A stretch of 64,000 nucleotides of DNA from Akkermansia muciniphila (GTDB lineage: Bacteria > Verrucomicrobiota > Verrucomicrobiia > Opitutales > Opitutaceae). Below, piece after piece: positions 8,642 to 16,854 of this stretch. Below the pieces are notes generated by a model, which did no database searches, was not told the origin of the DNA, and worked only from the letters and a program-made list of their open reading frames with translations. The stretch's first letter is position 1; the number at the start of each line of letters is the position of its first letter. The DNA is taken from assembly GCA_945888375.1 (NCBI GenBank), contig CAMCZZ010000007.1:64689-128688 (forward strand), in the 5' to 3' direction. The position numbers and the translations under genes are program-made.

Positions 8642-9373
8642 ATGAAGAGCTTTGGGAAAAAATCTCAGGCGAGTCGGGCGGCGTGTGGCGCGGCGTTTTG
8701 CGCGCTCGGCGTGGCTTCGGAGGCTTGGGCGATCCCCGGCTACGGGCCTTTTCTGCCTGCCGATCGGGTGCGGAGCGTCCTGCTCGTCGAGGGTATCCAG
8801 AAGCCGGATGTGGGGGACGATTCCGGCGGCTCGCGATGGAGTGTGCAGGTGGCGGAGCGGCAATGGGCGACGATCGCGGTGCGGGTCGGCGGCGAAGGTC
8901 AGGCGGCGGAACTAACCTTGACCCCCGGCGGTGACGCCATGCCGCAGACGTGGAAGATCACCGAGGCCGATGCGCCGGTGCTGATCACCGGCGTGTATGC
9001 GGCCCAGCTTAACGCAGATGCGGCGCCCGACTTCATTGTGACGCGGAGTTACCTAGGGTGTGGCCTAGCCGCCGATATCACACAAGTGATGTTCGTGCTA
9101 TCGCAGCCTGACGGGAAATACAGCCTGGCCTCCCATGATACCTACGATTGGGGTCTGGAGGACATCGTGGATCAGGGTGGCGACGGCAATGCGCGTTGGG
9201 TGAAAACGCAGCTAGAGCAAACCGAGGACGCCAAAGGTCGTCCGCAGAGCTATTGGGTCCACACCTTGTGGCGGGTGGAGGACGGCGAGGTGGTGCGGGA
9301 GAGGAAGTTAGGGCGGAAACGGTATTGGAGAGAACCTTCGATTGCCGGAGCGTCTAATGGGGTAGGCTACTGA
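8642..9373 (+). CDS. Secreted hypothetical protein
   Basis: A 243-residue protein whose N-terminus has a basic region, a hydrophobic core and a likely signal peptidase I site after AWA (about residue 30). The mature part contains a TGVYAAQLNADAAPDFIV segment, resembling the VCBS/FG-GAP-like pattern in which a calcium-binding Asp-rich loop sits in a beta blade, but there is only one such unit. No enzymatic motif is visible. It is 82 bases after the preceding gene and is probably exported to the periplasm. Confidence 0.6.
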   Translation: MKSFGKKSQASRAACGAAFCALGVASEAWAIPGYGPFLPADRVRSVLLVEGIQKPDVGDDSGGSRWSVQVAERQWATIAVRVGGEGQAAELTLTPGGDAMPQTWKITEADAPVLITGVYAAQLNADAAPDFIVTRSYLGCGLAADITQVMFVLSQPDGKYSLASHDTYDWGLEDIVDQGGDGNARWVKTQLEQTEDAKGRPQSYWVHTLWRVEDGEVVRERKLGRKRYWREPSIAGASNGVGY

Positions 9374-9430
9374 AATTCATGTGAGTCCCAGAAATAGGAC
9401 ATGCGGCCACTAAGAACTATGTCTATTTGA

Positions 9431-10564
9431 TTATAGCGCGTCAATCCACACCTGCGTCTCCGTTACGTTGTCAGGACAAGCCCGCACATCAAAGAATTGC
9501 TTTAGGTATCTGACCGCATTTTCGACCGTTCTCTTGTATATGCGACCTTGGTAATTACTACCATCCTGATGGCATGTTTTGCCGTCATGGCTTGCCTCCC
9601 AGTCTGGATCATGGGTCACATCCACGCCTTGGGCCCGAATCTCGCCAATCAGATATCGTGTCGTTCCGCGGACACCTTCGTTCTTAAAGTCGAGACTACC
9701 GTGGGCGCGACAGATCCATGCGTTATTCCACCTGCTGTCGCACGCTTCCTTAATGGTGACTGCGGTGTCGAGTTTATGATCCTGGGCTAAAAAGATTATC
9801 GGTTTGCTCGAATTGTTTTGAGCTTCGGACGCTTGTTTCCGGTCGGTGCTTGAATCAACCTTGGCCGCTTTCGACTCCGTGCGCGGTTCCCGGCTATTTG
9901 ATGTTGTCGCTCCTCCGCAATTGCACCAGCCTTGAAGCCATGCAAAGCACGCCATATCTACATCGGCAGCGGTCCACTTGCATTCCACAGGTTTTACAGT
10001 CTTTGTTAACTCGCCAAGATGATCGGGAGTTAAAAAATCTCCCAAAGTAACATTATTTGTCGTAAGCTGCATGGCTTTAAACCGACAAAAATCGGCGTAG
10101 CCTAGGTAGCGGCCTCCGATTGGTGTTCTTGCATATATGTCACTATGTGTCACCAAGTAATGGTCAATTACTCCGTCTAACACTGGAGATAACTCTGGGG
10201 CCAGCATCCTCAGGTGCTTGGTTGAGTATGAGAAGCTGCCTAAGCCGCTGATTGGGGCAAGGGAAGTTTTGGCGTGTAGAAGATTAGGGGAAATTCCCCC
10301 AAGATGTTTAATCGCATTCGAAAAGCTACTCACTATATTAATTGCAGGACTTGTGTTGATTCGCCAGAAAACGCGGGCTCCTGTTCGTCCGCCCCAGCGA
10401 CAAACATCTCTAGAGAACGCTAGTAAATTTGTATGACTTATAACGGCACCAGGGGCCATGAGGGTGCGGCCAACCGCCTCAACTGCTCTCGTGCCCGGCA
10501 CTTTATGTAGGTGCTTATAGTGGCAGCACTGGAGCTGGTGATCCGTTAAGTGATGGAGTGGCAT
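9431..10564 (-). CDS. Hypothetical protein with OGG/HhH-GPD-like motif
   Basis: A 377-residue protein with no named family that I recognise. Around residues 105-140 it has GLGSFSYSTKHLRML followed by ELSPVLDGVIDHYL. This is like the helix-hairpin-helix and substrate-pocket segment of OGG-fold proteins (G-L-G, then S-K-x-L, then P-x-x-D). The central region (about 215-255) is low-complexity, rich in Ser, Lys and Glu, and looks like a linker. The C-terminal part has several Cys and His residues. The DNA is AT-richer than the flanks, pointing to acquisition. Upstream is an AT-rich stretch with TAATATAAAT right before the start. It lies 102 bases after the GIY-YIG gene on the same strand. The OGG link is inference. 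Confidence 0.6.
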   Translation of the reverse strand: MPLHHLTDHQLQCCHYKHLHKVPGTRAVEAVGRTLMAPGAVISHTNLLAFSRDVCRWGGRTGARVFWRINTSPAINIVSSFSNAIKHLGGISPNLLHAKTSLAPISGLGSFSYSTKHLRMLAPELSPVLDGVIDHYLVTHSDIYARTPIGGRYLGYADFCRFKAMQLTTNNVTLGDFLTPDHLGELTKTVKPVECKWTAADVDMACFAWLQGWCNCGGATTSNSREPRTESKAAKVDSSTDRKQASEAQNNSSKPIIFLAQDHKLDTAVTIKEACDSRWNNAWICRAHGSLDFKNEGVRGTTRYLIGEIRAQGVDVTHDPDWEASHDGKTCHQDGSNYQGRIYKRTVENAVRYLKQFFDVRACPDNVTETQVWIDAL

Positions 10565-10666
10565 GAAAATTTATATTAAATTAGTAGTGCGTATGTCGTG
10601 GCGCATTGTCGTTATGAACTGCGGCGGGGGCGTGGATACAGCATTTAGGCATAGTGGTTAGGTGGC

Positions 10667-11128
10667 TTAGAGTTTTTGGTTCGCTACGGGCAAATCACCG
10701 AAATCGTGGATACAGCCCTGCAGCAGCAGGGCTTCGAGGGCGGCGGGTGCGATGTTCGTGGGAGTCTGTAGGCAAGTGACCTTGAGGTCCCGCACCTTAA
10801 GTGCACTCGTATACCCGGAAGGTGGAATGCTTGATGAGCTGGGGCCAAAGAGAAACTCCTCGCCATCGAATTTATACGGCGTTTTCGCCCCACGTAGCCG
10901 ATTTCGAATCGTGGATTTACTCACGACCAAACCACGGCTGATTTTGCCGGAACTCCCGATGTAGATCGGCTGACTCTGTCCATATGTCGGTGAAATTACA
11001 TAAACGCCAGGAAGATCCGGCACGCCGTCGAGTAATTCATTTGCATTTTGACCGATATGTTCGGATGCGTGAAACGCTTGAGAAGCCTCCTGAAGATGGT
11101 CCGCGTAGCCGGTGGAGAACGACTTCAT
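10667..11128 (-). CDS. GIY-YIG nuclease-like protein
   Basis: A 153-residue protein with a GIY-YIG pattern: GVYVISPTYGQSQPIYIGSSG (first and second motif strands, about 41-61), a following Arg-rich helix STIRNRLRG carrying the likely catalytic Arg, and a Glu in ALEALLLQ near residue 132. It ends with LPVANQKL, similar to the tail of stand-alone GIY-YIG domains. Such domains cut DNA or RNA; the target here is unknown. No DNA-binding extension is visible. The gene is AT-richer than the genome core and precedes the OGG-like gene at 9431-10564, forming one of two such pairs in the island. Confidence 0.72.
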   Translation of the reverse strand: MKSFSTGYADHLQEASQAFHASEHIGQNANELLDGVPDLPGVYVISPTYGQSQPIYIGSSGKISRGLVVSKSTIRNRLRGAKTPYKFDGEEFLFGPSSSSIPPSGYTSALKVRDLKVTCLQTPTNIAPAALEALLLQGCIHDFGDLPVANQKL

Positions 11129-11280
11129 GGTAATTTTGTATTTTTTGGCGGTTTTCTATGTCAATGGCGAAACCAGCTCAGACGCGCCGTTTTGTTTGGC
11201 CTGCGCCTTCTCGAGTCGGCTTTGGGCTGCGGCGAGACTTGTTGGGGCATCCGCATAGGTGGACGCGAGCGGGTAGTGGT

Positions 11281-11514
11281 TCACTGGGCGCGGAAGCGGC
11301 TCTGGAGCGCACCGTTGGTCAGGTTGTAGACGTGTCCGTAGAGGCCGGTGGTTTCCTGGATCATCCACACGCCGGTCGTCCCGTTGACTTGGGTGCCGAC
11401 GAAGCGGCCGTGGTAGTGGATCACGCGTTTCAGAGTTCCGGTGCGCGCATCATGCACGGCTACTTGGCCCTGGGAGCGCGGGGCGAGGGTGAGGACGGTG
11501 GGTTGAGTGGACAT
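11281..11514 (-). CDS. Small hypothetical protein, 77 residues
   Basis: A short soluble protein with repeated beta-like stretches rich in Gly, Thr and Val and no cysteines. Third codon positions are strongly GC-rich and the frame is closed tightly between neighbours, so it is likely real. It starts 31 bases after the AAA+ gene stop on the same strand. I do not recognise a family. Its position suggests that it belongs to the WYL/AAA+ unit. Confidence 0.6.
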   Translation of the reverse strand: MSTQPTVLTLAPRSQGQVAVHDARTGTLKRVIHYHGRFVGTQVNGTTGVWMIQETTGLYGHVYNLTNGALQSRFRAQ

Positions 11515-11545
11515 AGTTAAAGGGGTTTAAGATTTTTTACGGATG

Positions 11546-13687
11546 CTAGGTTTGGATCAAAGTGCCCGCGGCATGAAAGCCGACGCTCCGGCGCGCGGGG
11601 GTTTTGAGGCGCACCTCCTCGGCGAGGGCCTGAAACCAAGCCTCCGCTGTGGGTAGTGCTTGGAACCGCGACCGCCGCGCCACCGCCGCGAAATCGCCGG
11701 GGGTTAGCCGGTCGGTCTTATCGAGTTCCCGCAGCGTATCCTCGTCGGGAGGCGGAAGTTTTTGCGCGGCGAGATGCTCGGCGAATAGCGCGCGGGCTTG
11801 TTGTGGCCGCAGAAACCCGAACTCGCTTTTCAAATCGAAGCGACGCAGGGCGGCGGGATCGAGATCGGCAACGAGATTGGTCGTCGCCACCACAAGTCCC
11901 TCGAAGTTTTCAAGCTGGGTGAGAAACTCGTTGGTGCGGGTTACCTCCCAAGAGCGGAGGGCACTCTGACGGTTGGTCAGGAAACTATCGACCTCATCGA
12001 ACACCAACACGGCGGACTCCTGGATCGCCTCCTCGAACGCGGCCGCGATCTTGTGTTCCGTCATACCCACAAAGGGATCGAGCAGGTCCGAGCCGCGCTT
12101 GAGGATAAGGGGGCGATTTAGCCGTTCAGCCAGATGGCGGGCGAAAGCTGATTTGCCCGTGCCGGGTGATCCGTAGAGGAGTAGCCGGCCCGCGCCGCCG
12201 TTGCGGATCAAGCCCTCCGCCAGATCTTCGAGGTTTTGGTCGGCATTGACGTAGGCGGGACGATAATAGCCGGGCAGGCCGGCGTTGGTCGCTTTGAGCG
12301 GGCGGCGGCCCTGGGCCTTGAGCGTGCCGTCGACCGCGATTTCGATGTAGGGATCAAGCGGCGCCTCGGGCGGCAGGATGGCGCGCATGGCTTCTGCCGT
12401 CTGGGCGGCGCGGCAAATGATGGCCGGCGTGGTCGCGGGACTTTCCAGCAGGCGCCCCGCCAGCTCGGGGCTGATGGCCGGGGCCACCCGCTGAACTAAC
12501 GCAAGCCGGGCGGCGCGTGGCGGGTTGGGGACCTCGACGACCAAGTCAAAACGGCGCACGTAAGCTGGGTCGAGGGCATCGGGGCGGTTCGTGATGAAGA
12601 TCGTGCTGACGCTCGTTGCATCGAGAATCGAGTTAAACCAGCCCTTGCGCGAGGCGCCAACGCCCCGCGGGCCCAGTAGCGACGGCGGCGGGGTGACATC
12701 CTCAAGTTCATCGAACACAAGTAGGGTTCGCCGTCCCTTGAAAATTTCCCGCGCGGCAAGGAGGGCGCGTAAACGTTTTTCACCGTCAATTGACTCGCCG
12801 TCCTCATCCTCGACGGTGATCTCGTGGCATTCAAGGGCGATTTCACGGGCTAAAAGGCGCGCCAGCATGGTTTTGCCCACCCCGGGTTGCCCTGAGAGAA
12901 GGATGTTAGCGGCCGGACCTACTCCCGAGGAGCGGCTGCGCAGAAGCTCGCGCAAGAGCTCACCCTGGCGTCCGAGGTGGGCAAAGTCCTTCCACTCGAG
13001 ATCGGCGGCCGGTGCGGGGCGAAACAGATCGCGAAACAGGCCGACGATATCGGCCTGCGAGTAGAGCAGGTCCGCCGGCAAGCTGGACGACACAAAATCG
13101 AACTTATCCCGAAGGCAGTGCGGGTTATCATCGACACTGATCAAGCCTGCGGAACGGAGCTTACCTTTGCGCGAAAACAGAATCGTGGCCTGTTCCGCCG
13201 GGATGCCAAGCATGACGCCTATGGCGTTAAAAGCGGCCTCGCTGGAGAGCTGTTCCAGCACAAGAGATAGGCGCCCCAGAAGCGGGTCGCGGTCTAGTTG
13301 GACCAGCACGCACAAGGCTGTGCGTTCAACTTCGTTCAGGCCTAGGATGGTCGCGAGGCGGCGGGTGTTTTCGTCGAGCATCGGCGGTAGCCCGTCGAGG
13401 ACGCCGGAGGTCGTCTCGAGTTCGGCGAGGTCCTTGCGCCAACGGGCGAGCCACCGATCGCGCGCCTTCCGGTTTTCCGGGAACTTGCCCTTAAGGCCCA
13501 ACGCGATGGCGAAACCGGAGTCGGAGCCGAGTTCCGACCAGATACGGGAGCGGCAACGCTCGTGATTAAGAATGAGCCGGAGTATCCAGCGCTGCGCTTC
13601 AGGGGACTGTTCGCGCAGGGGACGGATAGGATCAAGCGCGGCTGCGGATTTGGAAAAACGAAGATGTTGGCGGGAGCGTTTAAGCAT
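11546..13687 (-). CDS. Tandem AAA+ ATPase
   Basis: A 713-residue cytoplasmic protein with an N-terminal helical region (about 1-230) and two AAA+ modules. Module 1: Walker A GQPGVGKT (266-273), Walker B LLVFDE (322-327), arginine pair in VRRFD (377-381). Module 2: Walker A GSPGTGKS (506-513), Walker B VLVFDE (560-565), LRRFD (614-618). All key residues for ATP binding and hydrolysis are intact in both, so it is probably an active remodelling ATPase. No protease, nuclease or zinc domain is fused. It follows the WYL regulator by 158 bases on the same strand. Such ATPases next to WYL regulators are common in accessory and defence loci, but this pair has no assigned role. Confidence 0.85.
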   Translation of the reverse strand: MLKRSRQHLRFSKSAAALDPIRPLREQSPEAQRWILRLILNHERCRSRIWSELGSDSGFAIALGLKGKFPENRKARDRWLARWRKDLAELETTSGVLDGLPPMLDENTRRLATILGLNEVERTALCVLVQLDRDPLLGRLSLVLEQLSSEAAFNAIGVMLGIPAEQATILFSRKGKLRSAGLISVDDNPHCLRDKFDFVSSSLPADLLYSQADIVGLFRDLFRPAPAADLEWKDFAHLGRQGELLRELLRSRSSGVGPAANILLSGQPGVGKTMLARLLAREIALECHEITVEDEDGESIDGEKRLRALLAAREIFKGRRTLLVFDELEDVTPPPSLLGPRGVGASRKGWFNSILDATSVSTIFITNRPDALDPAYVRRFDLVVEVPNPPRAARLALVQRVAPAISPELAGRLLESPATTPAIICRAAQTAEAMRAILPPEAPLDPYIEIAVDGTLKAQGRRPLKATNAGLPGYYRPAYVNADQNLEDLAEGLIRNGGAGRLLLYGSPGTGKSAFARHLAERLNRPLILKRGSDLLDPFVGMTEHKIAAAFEEAIQESAVLVFDEVDSFLTNRQSALRSWEVTRTNEFLTQLENFEGLVVATTNLVADLDPAALRRFDLKSEFGFLRPQQARALFAEHLAAQKLPPPDEDTLRELDKTDRLTPGDFAAVARRSRFQALPTAEAWFQALAEEVRLKTPARRSVGFHAAGTLIQT

Positions 13688-13845
13688 GCCCCTATTATAC
13701 CCGAAGACTGTGACAGTTCAGGGCCCAGTAGCTTGCCGCCGCCGCTTCGGCCCGCGGGAAACGACGGTTGCATCCACCGCTTGAAACGCCGTTGCCGGGC
13801 TGGGGCGGAAAGTGGCCCGAGCCCGTTTTCCGAGAACGAGACCGT

Positions 13846-15201
13846 TCAAGGAGTCGGCCTGCGATACAGGTCAAGCATCAGGGCGGCCTCTTCGGCGATC
13901 TCTTTGCGCAACGCGGCCGGTTCCTTGACTTCGCAGTCGCAGCCGAAGGCGAGTATCCAGCGCTTTATGTCCCCTGTGTGGCTGACCTTGAAGGTGACCT
14001 CTATTTCCCCCGTAGCCGAGCGCTCCACCTGCTGGGTCGGATGCCATTTCCGCTCCAAAACGTGATGGGCGCCGCGATCGGTGATGCGCAGTTTCACCAC
14101 AACCGGGTTCCCGTTCAGCGGACCGCTGTGCACCCCGAAGGCCGATTGCACGTAATGCGCGGGGCGGAAGTCTTCTGGGTAAGCGAAGTCCGTTTTGGTG
14201 GGGATAACTTTTGAAAACCGGGCGACGATGTAGGTGCGGATTGGATTCTCACCAGATTTCCGCGCCCGATCACGCGCCACGAGAACCCAACGGTCCGCCA
14301 CGCAGGCGAGGTGCAGGGGTTCGAGCATCAGCCTCTTCGCCGCAACCGGTTTCGAGCGCGAGGTATAATGTGTTTCCAATACACGATGTTCAAGAAGGGC
14401 CTGCGTGATCGCATTGAAAACGCCCTGATTGGCAATGCCCGCGCCGGGGGTGTGAAACGAGACCAGGGTGGAGATGGGAACGCCAAGTCCCAACGATTTT
14501 TCTTTCATGGGTCCGCCGCAGATTTTTTCGAGTCCTTCTCGAATATGATCGGCGAAATGCGCGCCGTCGAAAACCGCCAGCGCCTGGCGGGCCACTTCCA
14601 GGGCAACCTTGTGGTGGTGGTTCAGCCCCGGGCCGATCTTCAGGTAATTTTCGGCCTTGGGGTTGATGATGCGGTATCCGCGATTGGCGTAGTCGTATTT
14701 GACCGAGACCCTGTAAGGCTCATTCGCCAGTCGCGCTTTGATACGATGGATCGTGCGATTATGATTACCGACCAATTCCATGAGGTGCCTCATCGGCACG
14801 ACGCCGCCCCGCAGGGAGGCCTCGCGGAGTTTTTCGTAAACCACCACCATGCGGTCGAGGTGGTTGCCGTAATCGAATTTTTTGCCAAAGCCATCCGGCA
14901 CGGCCTTCCCCTTCGGCTTACGCTTTAGCGGGCGTTTACCCTTTGGTTTGCCGGTCTTTTTTGCGGGCTCGCCAGAAGAGGCCTTGGATTTCGAGCGCGA
15001 GGCCTTGGATTTCGAGCGCTGGGCGTAATCGAATTTTTTGCCAAAGCCATCCGGCACGGCCTTCCCTTTTGGCTTAGGCTTATGCGGGAGCTTACCCTTT
15101 GGTTTACCGGATTTTTTCGCGGGCTCGCCAGAAGCGGATTTGGATTTCGAGCGGGAGGCCTTGGATTTCGAGCGCTGGGGTTTTTTTCTGTTGTCCGTCA
15201 T
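13846..15201 (-). CDS. WYL-domain transcriptional regulator with lysine-rich N-terminal repeats
   Basis: A 451-residue protein. Residues 9-60 and 61-112 are two near-identical 52-residue lysine/serine-rich repeats. A DeoR/HTH-type DNA-binding region spans about 114-178, the WYL ligand-sensing domain about 255-336 (core RWVLVA rather than WYL) and a WCX-like C-terminal domain about 360-445. WYL regulators often control defence islands and respond to nucleic-acid ligands. The extended basic N-terminus is unusual and may bind nucleic acid non-specifically. It heads the minus-strand arm of the island and is divergent from the OGG-fold operon at 15674, so it may control both from 15202-15673. Confidence 0.88.
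   Translation of the reverse strand: MTDNRKKPQRSKSKASRSKSKSASGEPAKKSGKPKGKLPHKPKPKGKAVPDGFGKKFDYAQRSKSKASRSKSKASSGEPAKKTGKPKGKRPLKRKPKGKAVPDGFGKKFDYGNHLDRMVVVYEKLREASLRGGVVPMRHLMELVGNHNRTIHRIKARLANEPYRVSVKYDYANRGYRIINPKAENYLKIGPGLNHHHKVALEVARQALAVFDGAHFADHIREGLEKICGGPMKEKSLGLGVPISTLVSFHTPGAGIANQGVFNAITQALLEHRVLETHYTSRSKPVAAKRLMLEPLHLACVADRWVLVARDRARKSGENPIRTYIVARFSKVIPTKTDFAYPEDFRPAHYVQSAFGVHSGPLNGNPVVVKLRITDRGAHHVLERKWHPTQQVERSATGEIEVTFKVSHTGDIKRWILAFGCDCEVKEPAALRKEIAEEAALMLDLYRRPTP
14866..15177 (-). repeat. 156-bp in-frame tandem duplication inside the WYL gene
   Basis: Two adjacent copies, 15022-15177 and 14866-15021, encode 52-residue units that both end in GKAVPDGFGKKFDY. Most of the DNA is identical between copies, including long runs of the same bases at the 3' end of each unit. 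This points to a fairly recent duplication. The unit itself contains shorter SKSKASR-type repeats. The length is a multiple of three, so the reading frame is kept. Confidence 0.9.
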
Positions 15202-15673
15202 GTTTTTAACAATTGTCCAATGTTCATTTATCTCAAACCGAGAGTCCTAGCTTCTCAACCTTAACAAAATATCGAAGGTCGTATGGCGGTGGTCCCGCGT
15301 TGATTTACGATTCATCGGCTCAAGAGATGCGGCATAATGCCGCGACAGATGTGTTAGGATCGCGAATACTTTTTTCCTGATTCTCCATGGGTTGTGAAGC
15401 TAGTGGAACGAGATCTGTCACACTGAGGTGTAAAGATACGTTCATGTTAAACGAATCCTCCGCTTTCCAGTTCCCGCCAAGCCCGTGCCTAGGAGCCAAC
15501 AAACCCCGGCTTTGGACCGTAATGCGGAAATTCCAGCGAACTCCATTTGCACCAAAACGCGTGGCTGAAGCAACGGCCAATTCTTCTCTTCTAAATAGTC
15601 AGGAACTTTAACTCCACTCCGCCTTCGGCCCAAGCCTAGTTCGCCTGCGCTTAAACCTCAACCCGCTACATTC
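15202..15673. other. Divergent intergenic region of the accessory island
   Basis: About 470 bases between the WYL gene (minus) and the OGG-fold operon (plus). It must hold the promoters of both arms. AT content is higher than in the genes, especially 15202-15270 and 15360-15460. I found no supported small gene; open frames on both strands lack a recognisable product. Confidence 0.4.
15209..15225. promoter_or_regulatory. Imperfect inverted repeat next to the WYL start, candidate operator
   Basis: The sequence AACATTG-GA-CAATTGTT (minus-strand reading) is an inverted repeat with one inserted base, 8 bases upstream of the WYL start codon. Its position suits autoregulation by the WYL protein. 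There is no direct support beyond symmetry and position. Confidence 0.3.
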
Positions 15674-16321
15674 ATGCCCTTTCTTGCCGATCCTCTCTAC
15701 CTAAACATGATCAGCCACATACCGGTGGCGCAGCATTCCGTGTCAGTGCGCGCCGAGTTCTGGGAAACGCCATGCGCCGACGCCGGATGCGCCGAACTCC
15801 ACCAGACGCTTTTCGCCGGAGCAGGTGAAATCCGCATCACCCGCGAATGGCTGCACCATGCAGTCGTTTCCGACGAACTGCGCGCCCTGGCGATCATCCT
15901 ATGGGGCTACCCGAAAGGCGCGCGCGGCAACCGACACCTGCATTGGCTGGCTCATCTGCCGGCCATCGCGCGGGCAGCCGCTGGTTCGTTGAATAACTGG
16001 AATGCTTACCTTGCGGGATTCGCCAAAATCGGAGGTCTTGGCATATCAACCATCTCTAAGTTCGCTTGTTTTTTCGGCCGGCGCTTTGCCACGCCTGATG
16101 CGTCCGCTCCGTTGCCCGGTTTGATTTTGGATCGCCGCATCCTGGCTGTTTTGGCCGACGACCGTTGGGCGGAACTGCATCCCCTGTCCGCGCTGACCTA
16201 CCTCAATGCTCCCGCGCGCTACCTCGATTATCTACGCCTCCTGAATGATTTAGCCACCCATTCGGGCATCCAGCCGGAACAACTCGAATTCTTCCTCTTC
16301 GCCCACGGCGATAACTTCTGA
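15674..16321 (+). CDS. OGG-fold (8-oxoguanine DNA glycosylase-like) protein
   Basis: A 215-residue protein. The central part has GGLGISTISKFACFF followed by LPGLILDRRI, which matches the helix-hairpin-helix and Asp-containing helix of OGG-fold proteins found in bacterial accessory loci. The C-terminal part (YLDYLRLLNDLATHSGI then QLEFFLFAHG) fits the closing helices of the same family. The Lys in ISK and the Asp in ILDRR are in positions where glycosylases keep catalytic residues, but activity is unproven. The gene opens a plus-strand operon; the next start is 14 bases downstream. Confidence 0.65.
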   Translation: MPFLADPLYLNMISHIPVAQHSVSVRAEFWETPCADAGCAELHQTLFAGAGEIRITREWLHHAVVSDELRALAIILWGYPKGARGNRHLHWLAHLPAIARAAAGSLNNWNAYLAGFAKIGGLGISTISKFACFFGRRFATPDASAPLPGLILDRRILAVLADDRWAELHPLSALTYLNAPARYLDYLRLLNDLATHSGIQPEQLEFFLFAHGDNF

Positions 16322-16335
16322 ACCTCACCCATCCT

Positions 16336-16854
16336 ATGCCTGCGCTTGCCATTGTCACCCAACATTACCCTCGAGCTATCGTGCCGCACGCCCTCGCGGA
16401 CATACCGCGCTATCAGGAAATGGTTTACGGCCTGATCCTAAACGACGTCGCGATTGTTTGCGGTCGCGGAAAATTTAATCGCGCCAAGGTCATCTTCGAT
16501 GGTGCGCAGCAGACCACCGTGCACATTAAGGCGATGACGGTGCGCTTGCACCGGCGCTATGGCCCTCCGCAACAGGTGGTGGAGCGTTTTCTGATTCCCT
16601 GCGTCACCAAGGCCGATGCCCTGGCGGTTGAGCGCGATCTCCATCGGCGCATCGGCGGCGATGGTCCAAATATCCCGGCGGAGATCCAGGCGGCGTTGCT
16701 GGAAGGACTGGATCACGCCTCGCCCGCCTGTTTACTTTTGCGCGCCGCCCTCATCTCGGCTTACGATGGACTTTCCGATATACGCCGTTGGCGCGAGGCG
16801 GGCATCGCGGATGACGCTACTTGGGTGGAAATCGATCAACGCCTGGCATTATGA
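16336..16854 (+). CDS. Divergent GIY-YIG-like protein
   Basis: A 172-residue protein. It contains VYGLILNDVAIVCGRG (about 30-45), which I read as degenerate GIY and YIG strands, then KFNRAKV with a possible catalytic Arg, and a Glu in ADALAVERDLHRR near residue 99. The order and spacing suit a GIY-YIG domain, but the motif is weak. The C-terminal 60 residues are helical and unrecognised. It lies 14 bases after the OGG-fold gene and its stop overlaps the phosphatase start as ATGA, so the three genes are translated together. An alternative reading is an unrelated protein of unknown fold. Confidence 0.5.
   Translation: MPALAIVTQHYPRAIVPHALADIPRYQEMVYGLILNDVAIVCGRGKFNRAKVIFDGAQQTTVHIKAMTVRLHRRYGPPQQVVERFLIPCVTKADALAVERDLHRRIGGDGPNIPAEIQAALLEGLDHASPACLLLRAALISAYDGLSDIRRWREAGIADDATWVEIDQRLAL

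Noticed and set aside
14866-15177. A CRISPR-like or satellite array in the WYL gene
   Set aside because: There are only two units and they stay in frame as protein repeats, with no spacers.
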